NCBI GenBank assembly: GCA_963513935.1
Contig: OY740769.1
Span: 68,716,984 to 68,780,983 of the forward strand
Source of the DNA: Aphrophora alni
Lineage: Eukaryota > Arthropoda > Insecta > Hemiptera > Aphrophoridae
Reading direction: 5' to 3'
Length of the DNA: 64,000 bases
Position numbers and translations under genes: made by a program. The notes under the pieces are model-generated. The model saw only the letters and a list, made by a program, of their open reading frames with translations, was not told the origin of the DNA and did not search any database. This document shows positions 19,690 through 33,200 of this stretch, piece after piece; position 1 is the first letter of the stretch; each line of letters opens with the position of its first letter.

Positions 19690-20290
19690 ATAACAACGAT
19701 TATAATAACACCAATTTCGCCTTACTGATGAGATTCTATTCAATCCGTAAAGTAAACCCCTTTACTCACCATCTATTTATTTTTAAAAATTAAAATGTGT
19801 CCCATTAGAAATCAATACGTACACTAATTTTTAAAGAGTTAGAGCACTGCACAAATTAGAGCTCCTTTATTTGTTGTTGTTGGAATATAAATCGAAGCTA
19901 TTGAAAGGCATATTTATTTAATGGGAATGTATTAATTGATTTACTCTCAAGTTAACAGTGAATTTACATTTGGTAAAGTGTACTGATATTCTGCCCCAAT
20001 CTGCAAATCCTTTAATGTATACAATCAACCAACTGGACTACACAAATATATATTTGTTGAATCCGAACCAAAGTAACGTTTTGATGAGAGGGGAATATGC
20101 TGGAATTACGTCTCGCTGATTTTTAAAGCATGGTAGTACTTTCTATAATTTAAAAAATCCCACGTGTTTTATAGTACAGAAAAAATAATTTGGGACTAAT
20201 ACAAACCATCTTGATATTGGTTGCTATGTTATATGTATTTTTTTAAATAAATGATAATCATCAATTTGAGCGAAAAAAAAATCGATCAGA
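19690..20290. repeat. Diverged repeat, copy B (uninterrupted)
   Basis: Aligns by eye to 16,040-16,440 followed directly by 18,390-18,660. The two halves are adjacent here (joined near 20,010), which reveals the extra block in copy A. No coding content seen. Confidence 0.65.
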
Positions 20291-21772
20291 TTTTAAATTA
20301 TTTTTAGAAATATTTTATTTATCATTAGGTTTCTTAATATGTGGAAATCGGTAGACCCAGAATATAATTAATTGGTTGTATGTTATAACTGTTTCGCATC
20401 AATATGTACCAAGAAATATTTAATTCTGAGTGTAAAATGTTTATAAGTACCGATGAGCAAGAAGTTATACAATTGTTTCGATTATAATTTTCTGTTACCG
20501 AAATGACCTTTTCACTTCATCCTTGAGATTTAAATCGATCCAGTGATTTTTACCCTTAGCTGGTTTAATACTCCTTAAGTTCAATTTACTATAAATCTAT
20601 ATTTACCTTAAATCGTTCTATAAAAACACCTTTTATTTAATCTTCCTATTTTCAAAGTTATATTTGGAGAAATGATACATGATATTTATTTATTACTGAA
20701 AAGTTTTTTCGGATATGTCTTATAATACATGTTACATTTACTTGTCAGTGACTCGATAAATAATTGTCATCACATTTAAAATTTAAAAAGCAGTTTACTT
20801 ATTCCACTCCAATATAAATGTTTGTATTAGGTGTTGTAATTTTTAATATATTAAAAAAGCAATCTGTCTTGCAAAATTTTGGTTCTTAATACTGTAATTA
20901 TTTCAATTCACTTATATCATAAACAAGACTATAATAGATTGTATCATAAAATAATAGTTTTTTGAAGTATTACTAGGTGTTATAAAAAAAGTTATCATAA
21001 CATGTAATATCTTATACCACATGGAGTAGAAAAATATCACCCAACCTTAATAGTGACCTACAAATTACGTTTACCATTGTTCGGCTATTAGTAAAGAATT
21101 AGCTGTATTCACACTACGTGATTATAATGTGTGTATAGTTGGATACAAAATGAGGTGTATTTTACATTTAACACTTCTTATATTAGTTAATTGGACATTT
21201 TTTGATAATTCAGATAATTTAAAAAAAATATACAATCTATTTAATATGTGTAATATAAACTGCGATGTATTATCTCAGTTCTGGTGTATCTTTATGCCGT
21301 CATTACCTTCATGTTCATCAAAACAACAATTTTAAAATAATACAATTTCGCTTTTCCGTCTCGTTTTTGTGTTTTGAGTGTAATTTTGTTCACGAATTCT
21401 TTATAAAATGTATGAATAAATAGAAATAAATTTGTGGTGTAAGTTAATGAAAAGTAATTATTACTAAGCAACTTTACAATTATTATGATAGGTTTCTTTA
21501 CCTAGTAATATTATTATTTAATTTAAATGTTTAAAAACCATTTATTATAGTTTTAAATGATTAGATAATCAACAGTACTCTAATTATGGAGGAAAATAAA
21601 ATGTCCCTTGTCTTTTCTCTTCCACCCAAATGCGATCTTTGAAGATACAAATAACACAGCTTGGAAAATCATGACCCTAACTAAGGGAATAGACATAAGA
21701 AAGTTAGGAGTTAAGAAGTATTCGAAACTTCTTATAGGATGAAGTGTCTAGATGTTAAAACCAACTTCTATT

Positions 21773-21809
<37 letters not shown>

Positions 21810-22401
21810 CCCTAAGGTAAATACCGAAGCTGCAAAAAGGTATACATTTAACAACCCTAACGTTAATCAGCCCGATAAAGGAATTCGCCATAACTAAATT
21901 ATGATATACGGCATTCTAAGTTTGGGCCACAGTTTCTCTTCTATGTTTTAGCTTTAAATCTTAAGCCACAAAGATGTAGCGTCCCAATTGTTTCAAACAA
22001 TATATTTTATTGTTAAAAGAGATTTTAAGGGGGGAGAGTGGGTGGTGGAGCATGACCATCCAAGGATAGGGATCTTCAAAAAATTATAAATTATTAAAGA
22101 AAAAATAGCTTAAATTATCTTTGAAATTTGACCAAGAGTTTTTATTATTCAAATTTTACTTATTCGGAAAAAACATTTAATATTCAGATAAGAGCATATG
22201 AGAGAATTTCAGTATGTAATAATAGAAACTACATTATTTGAGGTTATAATCCTCTATAAGGATTTATTCCCAAGAAATATGAACATACTCGTATAGACAA
22301 CTAACTATACAAAAAACAGGAGCTCGATTTATACGAATCTTGATCTTTAAAAGAATAGCTAAAAACTAAACTGATAAACGCTTGAATAAATCTGAAAACT
22401 G

Positions 22402-22435
<34 letters not shown>

Positions 22436-23405
22436 AACAATTAATTTTGTTACAACAATGTTGTACATAACATCAAATCTTATATATTTACATTATTTTT
22501 AACCAGCTAGTTTAATAGCTGTTAGTTTTACCTAGCTGGATAAAAATAAAGTTTTGCAATATAATTTAAACAGTTACTATATTTCGTAAATGCAAGAATT
22601 TATAATTTAATAACTAAATAAATCACGGTATCGGCATATTGATATAAATATTTAAGATACTTCTTACTTAAAAGGTGGACAAGAAAATGTAATATATTAT
22701 CTTTATTGATTATAGATACAAATAGCATACATTTAAGAGGTGAGTTTATATTTAACAATAGTACGAGTCATCGTGTAAAAACACGTCAACGTAAACACCT
22801 TTTATTATAATGCAATGAACTAAATAAAAACATTATTTATTTATTTAATTGGGTGTTAACAAAAATTCTCACAAATACCAGCAATCTTTCGTCAAAATGA
22901 AAAACATATATATTATGAGTTTCATATGGCTAATTATTTATATTTAATACATAAGTTTTTTATTTAAGATAAATAAATTTGGTTGTGCTTCAAGCATTTC
23001 AAAAAATCTTGTCACAACATGGAACCAATAACCTACATTTAACATAACAATTTCGAGTTAATTGAATTATATGTTTTAAAATATGTAGTGGTATAATTTT
23101 AGGAACACCAAACGAAAATTGTCAAGTTCATTACTTTCCTTACTGTGTAATTGCAAAATAAAATTATACCCCTGTGTATAGCGCCTTGAGGAATTGAAGA
23201 GGCCAATTAACAATCTCAACAGTTTACAGCTCACAACTGATGCTTATATCTCATTAGAAATGATAGCTTAGTACAATCACTACTAATTAATTACGTGGAA
23301 GGAAAATACGATTTAAACTGTTTCTTTTCATTTTGAAAACGATTTTTAAAACTTTTTAATAATTGTTACTTTTTACATAATAAAAAACTAAGGATATAAT
23401 TGAGC

Positions 23406-23407
<2 letters not shown>
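20291..23407. other. AT-rich DNA without recognised genes
   Basis: No gene supported. It holds a (TAA)n run at about 21,773-21,807, an A30 run at about 22,401-22,430 and a block at 23,140-23,290 that is a diverged repeat of 28,850-29,010 (both contain a CAGTTTACAGC core followed by a TTAGTACAA core). Confidence 0.5.

Positions 23408-23459
<52 letters not shown>
23408..23459. repeat. (TA)n microsatellite
   Basis: Pure TA run of about 50 bp. Confidence 0.95.
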
Positions 23460-23462
<3 letters not shown>

Positions 23463-26429
23463 ATTTCCCAACACCCGTTTTCAAAATTATCTTCCATTTA
23501 TGGTTTAAATTCCGTGTAAAATGAGACGTATTCCATCCTTTGGTTTAGAGGCAATTTGTTTTGAATTCAATTAGGTTTTACAGGAAATATCTGCTTACTT
23601 GATGTTCTTCTTCACACTTATATTGAGTTGTGAGCAAATTTAATTATATTTTGATGACATACAAGCGTGAAATACAAATTACAAAATTGCTGGGTTTATT
23701 TGACGACTATAAAATTAATAATGCATATATTTTCATTTACATGTGGTATGAAATATCAGTACAGGTTTTATGTTCTAATTTCATAGAAATTTAACGTTCA
23801 AAATTTTTCAATTTTCTACGATACCTATTTTTATTTACAGTTTCTTTTAGTTATATTATGTTTTTCTTTTATATGATTCTTTTATTAAATTTCTTTTATT
23901 AAGATAGTTTTGTTACTATTACATAAAGTTTCTGTGGTAGTATATCGGAGCCACTAAACAATTAACCTATGTAGCATATTAATATGTACGTTGGGTTATA
24001 AATAAACATAATTTGTTTTGGTTTTGACTAGGAACAGATATTGTCTAGCCTAAAAAATTATCCAATACCTACATTTAATATTTATACATAACGTATTTGA
24101 TGATTAAATATATGTGATAATTACACATAATTTTTAATAAATTTGATATGTCTTAACTTTTTCTACTACTGTAGCACAAGTGACAAATATTTACTTAGAA
24201 CCCTTTATTTTTACAACAACGCAACCAGCCTTCGCCCTTTCAAGATAAGACCATTGCTATATAAGACGTACATTTAATTTAAACAAAAATTGAAACGACT
24301 ATAGTCAATTTTGAAACATTGAACTGTTAATGTGATATAGACACTTATTGAACTTATTACAGAATAATATCGAACTACATTATCTGGGTTCATGTGATAA
24401 ATGCTTATTTCAGAGACTATAGTGATTTGATTTAAACACTTGATCATTATTATTTAGAAATATTATTAAAGAAGATTAGCCAATATATTTTTTTATATTA
24501 TTTCTTAATAAAGCAATATTTTCATATTTTGATTATTGGCAATAACGCTTCACTAAAATGTTTAACAAAAACAAATACGAACTTTTTTTTTTTAACGTCC
24601 CCTCTATCTGGATCATTGTAAAAGACATGTAGTTGAAAATAAAAACAATTATTTTGTAGAGTCATCTGAATAATACATAAAAGTTGTAATGAATATCCCG
24701 ATCGTTATTCTTGGTCATGGGATTCATAAATATTTCAACAATATGAGTTTTTCACTATTAAGTGAATATTTGACTCTGTAAATTTAAAGTGGAAGATATA
24801 TTATTGGAAATAAAGAACTGGCAACTCCCAAAATAGTCTAAAATTGTTCCTTGCAGATATTTGTTATCAATTACAAAACCTTTCTAATGCTACAATTACA
24901 TTTAACTTCCGTATTCAATTTTTGTAATTGAAAAGTTAAAATTTAAAAGTTTTTTTTTTTTAATGGACTATTTTCACATGGCAATTAAATCTGTTATAAT
25001 GTTTTAAAGTAAAGTTGTAAATAAATAAATAGACATTTAATGGGTCCCTGGTCTCCTCTTTCATGTTTGTAGCTAATACTTGATGTGCCTCTATTAATAT
25101 TTGCTGTACTATATAAATATTATGCCACTGCTCATCAAGCTTCATTTAAAATCTGTGTCAAAGGAAAATAATTGAAACTCCATTTTTCTAATTTTGTATT
25201 ATTTAAATAATAACGGAGATTTTTAAATCTAAATAAAGTACACAACTATTTTAACGTGAAAGGATATATCATTTCGCAAGAGTAGAGAAATGATTATTAT
25301 GCCTTTTGAAATGATTATTTCGCTTTTTTTTTTATTATGCCTGTATTCGATTTGTGTTTTCATTATTTTAGTCCTAAATACTTTTAGACTTATTCCTAAA
25401 AACTAACAATAATTCCAACCACAAATAATGTAAAAACGGCTTCAAATGTCCAAGAAGCAATGTGACGACATTGACGATAAAAAAAGAAAAGGTTATTCGA
25501 ACCTAATAAATAAATAAACAAACAAAGATGAAATAAAACTGAGACTCTAATAAATCAGATATTTTTATGATATTAACTTTACGTAGATTTCAATTAGTCA
25601 CCATTATCAGAGATTTACAGGTGTTGTTTATTATATTACCTCTATGTACTACAACGGAAATTCGTTCTATGGGATTATATTTTGGTAAAAAAAGAGAAAA
25701 ATCAAAATTTAATCCAAATACAAGGTTTGGAATAATTGTAAACAACTTTGCTGCTCAGGGCGAGTCGGTGAAACTGACCTATGGCTAGGTCCAAAGACAA
25801 CTTTCGCCTTCTAGTTCTGACAGTAACATCGTATGTCGGTAGATTTTGAATTTAAAAAAAAATCATATTTGATGAATTATGAAAATATGAAATAATAATG
25901 TTAAAGGATGTGCAATTATAGTACAAGTCGTACTCAATATAGATCTATAACGGTTAGTTCATATAAACTGACATGCACTACAGCAAATTTAAATGAAGAA
26001 TTTAAACTTTTTATCAAAATTAATCAAATTCAACAAACCTTGGTATTTCTGTAATAAATAAATCATTATAAGAACAAAATATTCTTGCATAATTCATGAA
26101 AAAATAAATTTTAAAAAAGAGATAAAATGGTATAATATTGAAAGTTGAATAAAACTGGAATAAATATAAATTTTGAAAATGTGTTGTATAGGTATAGTTA
26201 AAAGATTAAAGTTTAACAACGAATTAATGTAAAAAATCAAAGTTTAAATGAAATAGAAAGGCTATGGTTTTCACACCCTTGTGTGAAAACGAATAAAATT
26301 TCAAAATTAATAAAATATGGTTAAAATCATATTTGCTAAAGAATATGTAAGTCCCAAGGTAATCAGTAAATAATAAACCCCTAAACAAAAAAGTGTGAAG
26401 TTGAGTGGGAAATTACGTAAGACAGGAAG
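23460..26429. other. AT-rich DNA without recognised genes
   Basis: Only short open frames of random character. The frame at 25,567-25,788 has mixed composition but no recognisable domain. Confidence 0.4.
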
Positions 26430-27480
26430 GTCAGACAGTATCTTCGTTACGGCCAGTGTATTTATTTCGGAAACTCAACAAAATGGTGGAGTTTCGAAAC
26501 TGTAAATCCAAAATAACGTCGATTGTTGCGTAATGAATTGCGGGAGAACGGGCGGACCGACAAACATCACGCGAAATTCTTGTTAAAGCTGACGGGACGG
26601 ACTACAAAATGCCGAACAAGTAAAAGTGAAAATTATCTCAGAAAAACTGTTAGAAGAGGTTAAAGAAAAGACAATAGAGATTTCTACAGTAGCAAGTTTG
26701 AGCTGCAGAGTTCCAAACTCCAGGACTTTGTGACGTAGAACCGAGAGGAGCTATTGTACCAACGGACAGTTACAGTAACAAACATGAATAATAAAATAAA
26801 ATAATACAAACAAAGGATTAAAGGACTAGAACAATTGTTAATAACCCATTCATAAATATCTTAAGCACTAGAGCTAAAAATTAGGTAAAAAAAACATCAT
26901 AAATAGGAAAATAAGAAAATATCGTATTATCCTTGTGAGGGAAAAAAATTGGTAATAGAATACGATAGTTTCCGGCTATAAATATAGCTGCTCATGTGCT
27001 CAGGAGGCTCTCTGATAAAAAAATCTTTCTCTAAAATGTAAGGGGTTACTATGCCCGACAGCTCTTTTGAAAATATTTTTTTTAAACTGCGGTAAGGGGT
27101 GACTATGCCCGACAGAACAGTGAATCTAACTAATTAAGAAGAATATAATTGATATTCTTAAGTAAAAATTATGTTTGGAAAATATTAAGGAGTCAGTGCT
27201 AAATGAAAATAAAATCAAAGGGTTAGAAAGTGAAATGTGGAATTAGTGAGTCATCAGTGAGTTCGGTAAAAAGTGAGAAAATTTCAACATCCAGTGTTCA
27301 AGGGGAATTAACAGGTCATCGGAAACTTACTAAGGGATACAAGGATCAATCTTAACGTCATCACAGCAACCAGACACCAGAGGAGTAATCCCATCCAACC
27401 ATACAGGAGCATAATTACCAGGATCTTCAAGACGGCGGTCAAGGTTAGAGAAACCATCTAAATTCCTTTCTTATTAGGGC
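26430..27480. other. GC-richer block of unknown nature with duplicated motif
   Basis: This block is visibly less AT-rich than its flanks and contains two near-identical copies (about 27,038-27,061 and 27,092-27,115) of a 24-bp motif containing ACTATGCCCGACAG. Frames are broken. The look is that of a decayed retroelement leader or gag region, or a non-coding exon; I cannot decide. Confidence 0.35.
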
Positions 27481-29610
27481 AAAGTTGGCCAAAATTTGAA
27501 ATTAATTTCAAAGGGTACTGCTTTTCCTGGGATAAAAAAATAATATAATTAAATGAAAATTGTTTAGGCTAAGAAATTTAATATTTGTGTGTGGACTTTT
27601 TTTTTATTGTTAGTAGGCCTAATATAAGGAAAACATTTGAATTATAAAGAAATTAGTGTCCAGCGATTAAAGAAAATAAATTCATAGATAACAAAGTAAA
27701 GTAAAACTTAAAATTTTCTTTTAATTTAAATAATTGCCTAACTGCTATTAAACAAATAAAATTAGTAAAATAATAAGTTTTGTCAGAGGAATATTTTTAT
27801 TTTGTTATAATTATATAAGTTAAAAATTTTGAATTATTTTGTTTGTCAGAAAAAAAAATTATTTTGTCTTCAATAAAAATAAAATAAATGAGTGTTAATT
27901 TCTAAATATCGAAAACAAAGATTTATCTTTTATAATTATCCACACACCCTTGTTTTATGTTTACAGGAAATATTACAAAATATAAGGTGAGATATTCTCA
28001 AGAAAACGCTCCCAAGGGATAAAAAAGATAAATAAAACTAATCGTGTTCTCTCTGAGCGAAAGGGTTAAAATAAATATAGTTACAGGAAGTATTATACAA
28101 AAAAGTGGGTTACCCGCGTTTGGGGTGACTAAAACTGTTGAAGGAGTTATACAATCTAGACCAGATAAATTAAAGAAGCCTAAACTTTCAGTGAATTGGA
28201 TAACTCATTTATTTTCTCGCACAAATATATCCTGGAAAAAAATCAGGATTTGAGACTAATGCGTATTTTAAAAGAGATAGGGGAAGTGTACAGTTTAGGT
28301 CATAAAAAAGTTTGAGTTTTTTCGTTGTAGTACGTTTTGGTGACATTATCATAATCCTTAAAGGTTAACAGCTAAACCAATGACTACTTTGATTTAGCTG
28401 TAAACTACTGAGGATGGTTACTATGACATCAAAATGTACATAGGAGCAATATAATAAGCATAAGTATTTTTATTAGAGCCTTCGTTTTATTTCTAGTGAT
28501 TGTGGTTCGGAGAATCCTTGTTTTCCTTAATGCAAAATTATTTCATCATAAAAACCTTTGTAAACTGCAACTAAATAAACACAAATATTATACGAATTTA
28601 CAGATTATCATAAAAGTATTAAATTCAACATTTCCATAATTTCCATGATTATTTTCCATATGAGAATATGTGATACATGTATGTACAAAATTATGTAAAA
28701 AATCCAAAAATAGATAACTTTATGTGAGTTACATTGCACGATATTCTCATATATAGTTTTATTTAATATTTAGTATTAAAGTAAACATATCAAGTCATAC
28801 TATAGAATAAATGAGAAGCGTTTATAATTTGTTCATTAGGTCACTAGAGGATCAAAATAACAGGTCCTTTGCTTCCTTCACTAAGTAATTACAAAGTAAT
28901 AGTTAACTCTCTGTAACTTATACTTTACGGGATTGTAAAGGATAGTTAGCAAGCACACAGTTTACAGCCTCCAATTGATAATAATGACTCGTTAGTAATC
29001 TTACCTTAGTACAACCATTATTTATTAAATAAATTATAAGTAATTACAATTTATACCGGTCACGTGAACATATTTATTTCTGTATACACTTTATAAAATT
29101 AATTAAACGCAATTTAAACTGCATAGGATTTACTTGAAAATTGTTTCCTTCACAACACTTTGCCCCTTCAATCACAGAGAGCATAATATTTGAAGTATGT
29201 GGCTGGACTAAGCTAGTCGAATTACGTAGTCCCGGTCCGGGCTGACATTCACTGATTTAGTTACCTCACGCCATAACCTAACCTGAATCACTCACATACT
29301 TTTCTTCTATGCAATGTCTAGATTGCAAAGATAAACCATTAAAAATTAATAAATAACATTGAAATTTACTTAGCAAAAATGGTTTTATATTTATTTAGGC
29401 TTTACACGAAAAAGTCAGGGAATTGTGTATTTTACAACTCCCGTTTCTACATTTATTTTTGCTGCAAGAATTTCCTCAGACACAGTTGTGTTTACCCGCT
29501 CGCTTAGAGGCGCTTTATTTTGGATGTAATCAGCTTCCTCGAAGCACATCTGTTAACTTGTTTTCCTTCCTCACAGAAACTCCGCAACAATATATCGTAA
29601 AATATTTCTT
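27481..29610. other. AT-rich DNA without recognised genes
   Basis: Includes the second diverged copy (28,850-29,010) of the repeat seen at 23,140-23,290. The 69-codon frame at 28,044 is too short and featureless to call. Confidence 0.4.
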
Positions 29611-29620
29611 CCCCCCCCCC

Positions 29621-29692
<72 letters not shown>
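29611..29692. repeat. C-run, (CA)n and (TA)n compound microsatellite
   Basis: A run of C, then CA units, then TA units to 29,692. Confidence 0.95.
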
Positions 29693-29698
<6 letters not shown>

Positions 29699-30139
29699 TC
29701 AGTAATTGAGAATAATAAAGCAAATATACATTATATTTGTTTCTTCCTAAAATGAGTATAAATGAAATATTTGTTTCATATTTGTTAGTAGATGGAAATA
29801 GGATATATTAAAATTATTATTATTAAAACTTTTTAATTAGCATATTTTATTTATTTATTATTATTATTATTATTACTGTGAAATATCATCTATCTTAACG
29901 TTTTACAGATTGGTCTAGAATTTCAACTTCTAGTTTGAAGAGATCTTAGAAATGATTTCAACATTCGTCATTATTATAGAAAATTTTATTGCAACGTGTA
30001 AATTGTATAAATTTTTGAAAATAAATTTGCTAAAAATTTTAATTTTTGACAATTAATTAAAAGAGTAAAAACATTAGATACAATTTGTAATAAGAGTATT
30101 TATTAGCCCTGAAAAATATCAAGACATACAGAGTGAAAG
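29693..30139. other. AT-rich DNA without recognised genes
   Basis: Nothing recognisable; A/T-rich with TTA/ATT trinucleotide runs near 29,817 and 29,855. Confidence 0.4.
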
Positions 30140-30163
30140 AGAGGGAGGGAGAGAGAGAGAGAG

Positions 30164-30233
<70 letters not shown>

Positions 30234-30236
30234 ATA
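30140..30236. repeat. (GA)n/(GATA)n microsatellite
   Basis: GAGAGA runs interrupted by GATAGATAGATA and ending in a run of G. Open frames across it encode Leu-Ser repeats and are artefacts. Confidence 0.95.
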
Positions 30237-33200
30237 GAGGTTATTAGTAAAATAAACATATAATTTTATTATATGGATCCCCAACGTAATCCATGTTGGT
30301 GATTCATAATCACAGGATTTTTGATCATTTCAACATATCAGATGATTTTTCTATGAAAATTCCTTTTTTTTCTGTAAGTGTAAATAGAAAATTGTTACGA
30401 GAGACAGACTGACAGACTTAAAATCTCTCAGAATTGTCGCTCTTTCCTATTTATGTCTATAATCTGATGTATCTAATGTTTGTAAAGTTACCAAATACTC
30501 ATTACAACTTCCTTGACGGGCGGTGTAGATCCTAATAGTCATAGAATGAGTAAAGTAAATATTTTTTTAAACTACCATATGTTATTTGTTTTTAAAACAA
30601 TAATTAAAACAACTGACCAAGAAAACGGTCTTATGTTTAAAAGTAAACCATCACTGTATTTTGAAAACTATTTGACCGATGATCAAAATCTATACTTTAT
30701 ACCTGGTTGGAACAAATGGATTTTTCCTTTCTGTTTGTGTCTCGCCAAAGATAGTATTATTACATTTACATTAATATATTTGTGAATAATTCGGTAGTCT
30801 TAGCTCCAGTCAAAGGTTCAGTTAAACTAAATATTTTGAACACGCTCATTATACAACAACTTACTAATCAGATCTCTGTTTCTCAAAAGCTTAACCAATT
30901 GTACATTCATTACCAGAGGTATTAATTTTATAAAATTAATAACAACTCATTTAATTGTATAACCACAACATCAATTCGAGATTTTAACTAGTAGATCAAC
31001 TAATAATTATAATTGTAATATATTGATTCTTTGGAATTAATCTAATTTTCGTAATTAATTCTGTAAATCAAATTTGAAACTTAACACTTTTTTATGATTT
31101 TTTTGTACAATTAATTAATTGCTTACTACTAACCAATGTGTTAACAGAAAAGTTTGTTACGCATTAGTCAATGGAAATATATGTTGATCTAATAACGATA
31201 TGATATTCATGTATTATTCTTAAATCAAACTAAAATAACAATCTATGTATAATATAAGTTATTAGTTGGCTTTCCTATACAATAATTAGCTGTCAATTGC
31301 TATATTTTATAACATAGTGTCAAACTAATTTAAACTATGTGAAACTAGTGACAAACTAATTTTAGTGACAAAGTTTGATTATTATTTTAGTCCCTCTCAT
31401 TGTAATGCAGTAATCATTTACTTAATGACCAACTACAAACTAAGTTGAGATTAACTAAATTTAGTGAGGGTGACTTACTTACTTCTCCTCTTTCCCCCAA
31501 TGTCCCTTACCATCAGAACTTGCCCTGGTTACATCTGCCTCAGACTCCAATGTTATGTAAGAATAAGGACATTTCGTAAGGATATAAAGTGTCACAATAA
31601 AGTTCATTTCCTCTTTCAGGTTAATCTATTTTCTATATCCCTTTCTTTTTTAGATCAAACTTCTTCCAGTTAGTTCAAAATTTTCCGTTCTAATAAATTG
31701 AGAAACATTTAATTAAATATTTAAAATTAAATTAAAAGTTTAAAACATGAATTAATTTTATTCTTAATTAGTCTGGTAACAATTTATATACAAATCTATA
31801 TACAAGAGTTAATTTGTTTAGGAAGACTATATAGTATCCAACAACTTATCTGAATTTCAGAAAGAATTTTTATACCCTTCATGTTAATTATATTGTCTGC
31901 CTTTTATCTATAACATTACTGTCAAACAATTGATTAAAATTTCAAATTATGAAGAATTATCATCCATTAGAACAGAAACTCCTTCGGTCACAGGAACTTC
32001 AACATTTGAGCATTGCCCTCCTCTAACAACTTCATCCTCTAACAAATGTTGTTTGTAGTAGTAGTAAAATTTCTAAATATAATTTAATTGACTTCCGAAT
32101 TACTGAAACTAACAAACCTAATAACAAATTTAGCTAACATTGAATTATATTTACAGCACTATTTTGAAATGAAGTCATATTTTGTTAAAAATAATACAGG
32201 AACTCTGAGCTAATAGTCTAACTTATAGAATATTGTATTGGTAAGTTAGGTTTAGTTTCTTAAGCTTGTAGAACATCTGTTATTACATAGAGACTGTTTT
32301 AAAACTAAAATGATTATTGTAGCGGAGAAGGTGGATAAAACTACAGAATGAGGAAATGATTGTTTAATACAAGAAATAACTCAAAGCACACAAATTAACA
32401 AACAACTTTGAACTCACATCTATATTATGATTACGCCTTACTTACAAACAAATGTATCTGCTTTGTACAGTAAACCCTATGTCTTGTGGTTTACATGATT
32501 TCAAGTCAGTAGCGGGCTTGATTGCTACTAAACAGTCATTATTACAAATAAATAAAGATAACCAAACAGTGCAAACAAAGCTTTTGTTATTCTATGGTAT
32601 GATTTACAATAAACATGGAGTTTTAATAATATATCATTATTGATTTAACGTGTATCATTATATGTAACATGGAGACAGATGTCTCATTTTCAATTATTGG
32701 TATTAGTTTTATTTCTGATTTCATCAATGAGTAGATAATATGTTGTAGTGTAGACGGTTTAGCGAATTTCATGAGTAAAATCATGTTTTAGTTAATTTTT
32801 TTTTTAAATATATAGACTAGACAAAAAATATACATAGATAAAAAAATAACTGTTTACGCATAAAGAGTAATTACAAAAATAATTTCCTAGTAATTTATTT
32901 CTTTAAAATTGTAGGAAAAATAATACAGCTAAAATAATATTTCCGGAAATTTAAAAATCGTTTTACATTAAACGTTTTTCAGGAATTACCATTACCCACC
33001 AAAGTTCGTGTTGTGCAGTTTTAAAATCTTTATGCACTTATTATTATGTGTAGATTGTCATATGAGAAAAAAGAAAAAAAAACTCTCAGATAATGTAAAT
33101 ATTACAAATGAAATTACTAACAATCTAGTTAGTGACCGGTTTTGTTTTATTCAAGTTTGAAAATTGTTGTCGTTTTAAATGGTTATACATTAATTTATTT

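Noticed and set aside
29423..29755. 110-codon frame ending in Ile-Tyr repeats
   Set aside because: Its length comes from reading through a (TA)n run; no domain and no splice sites.
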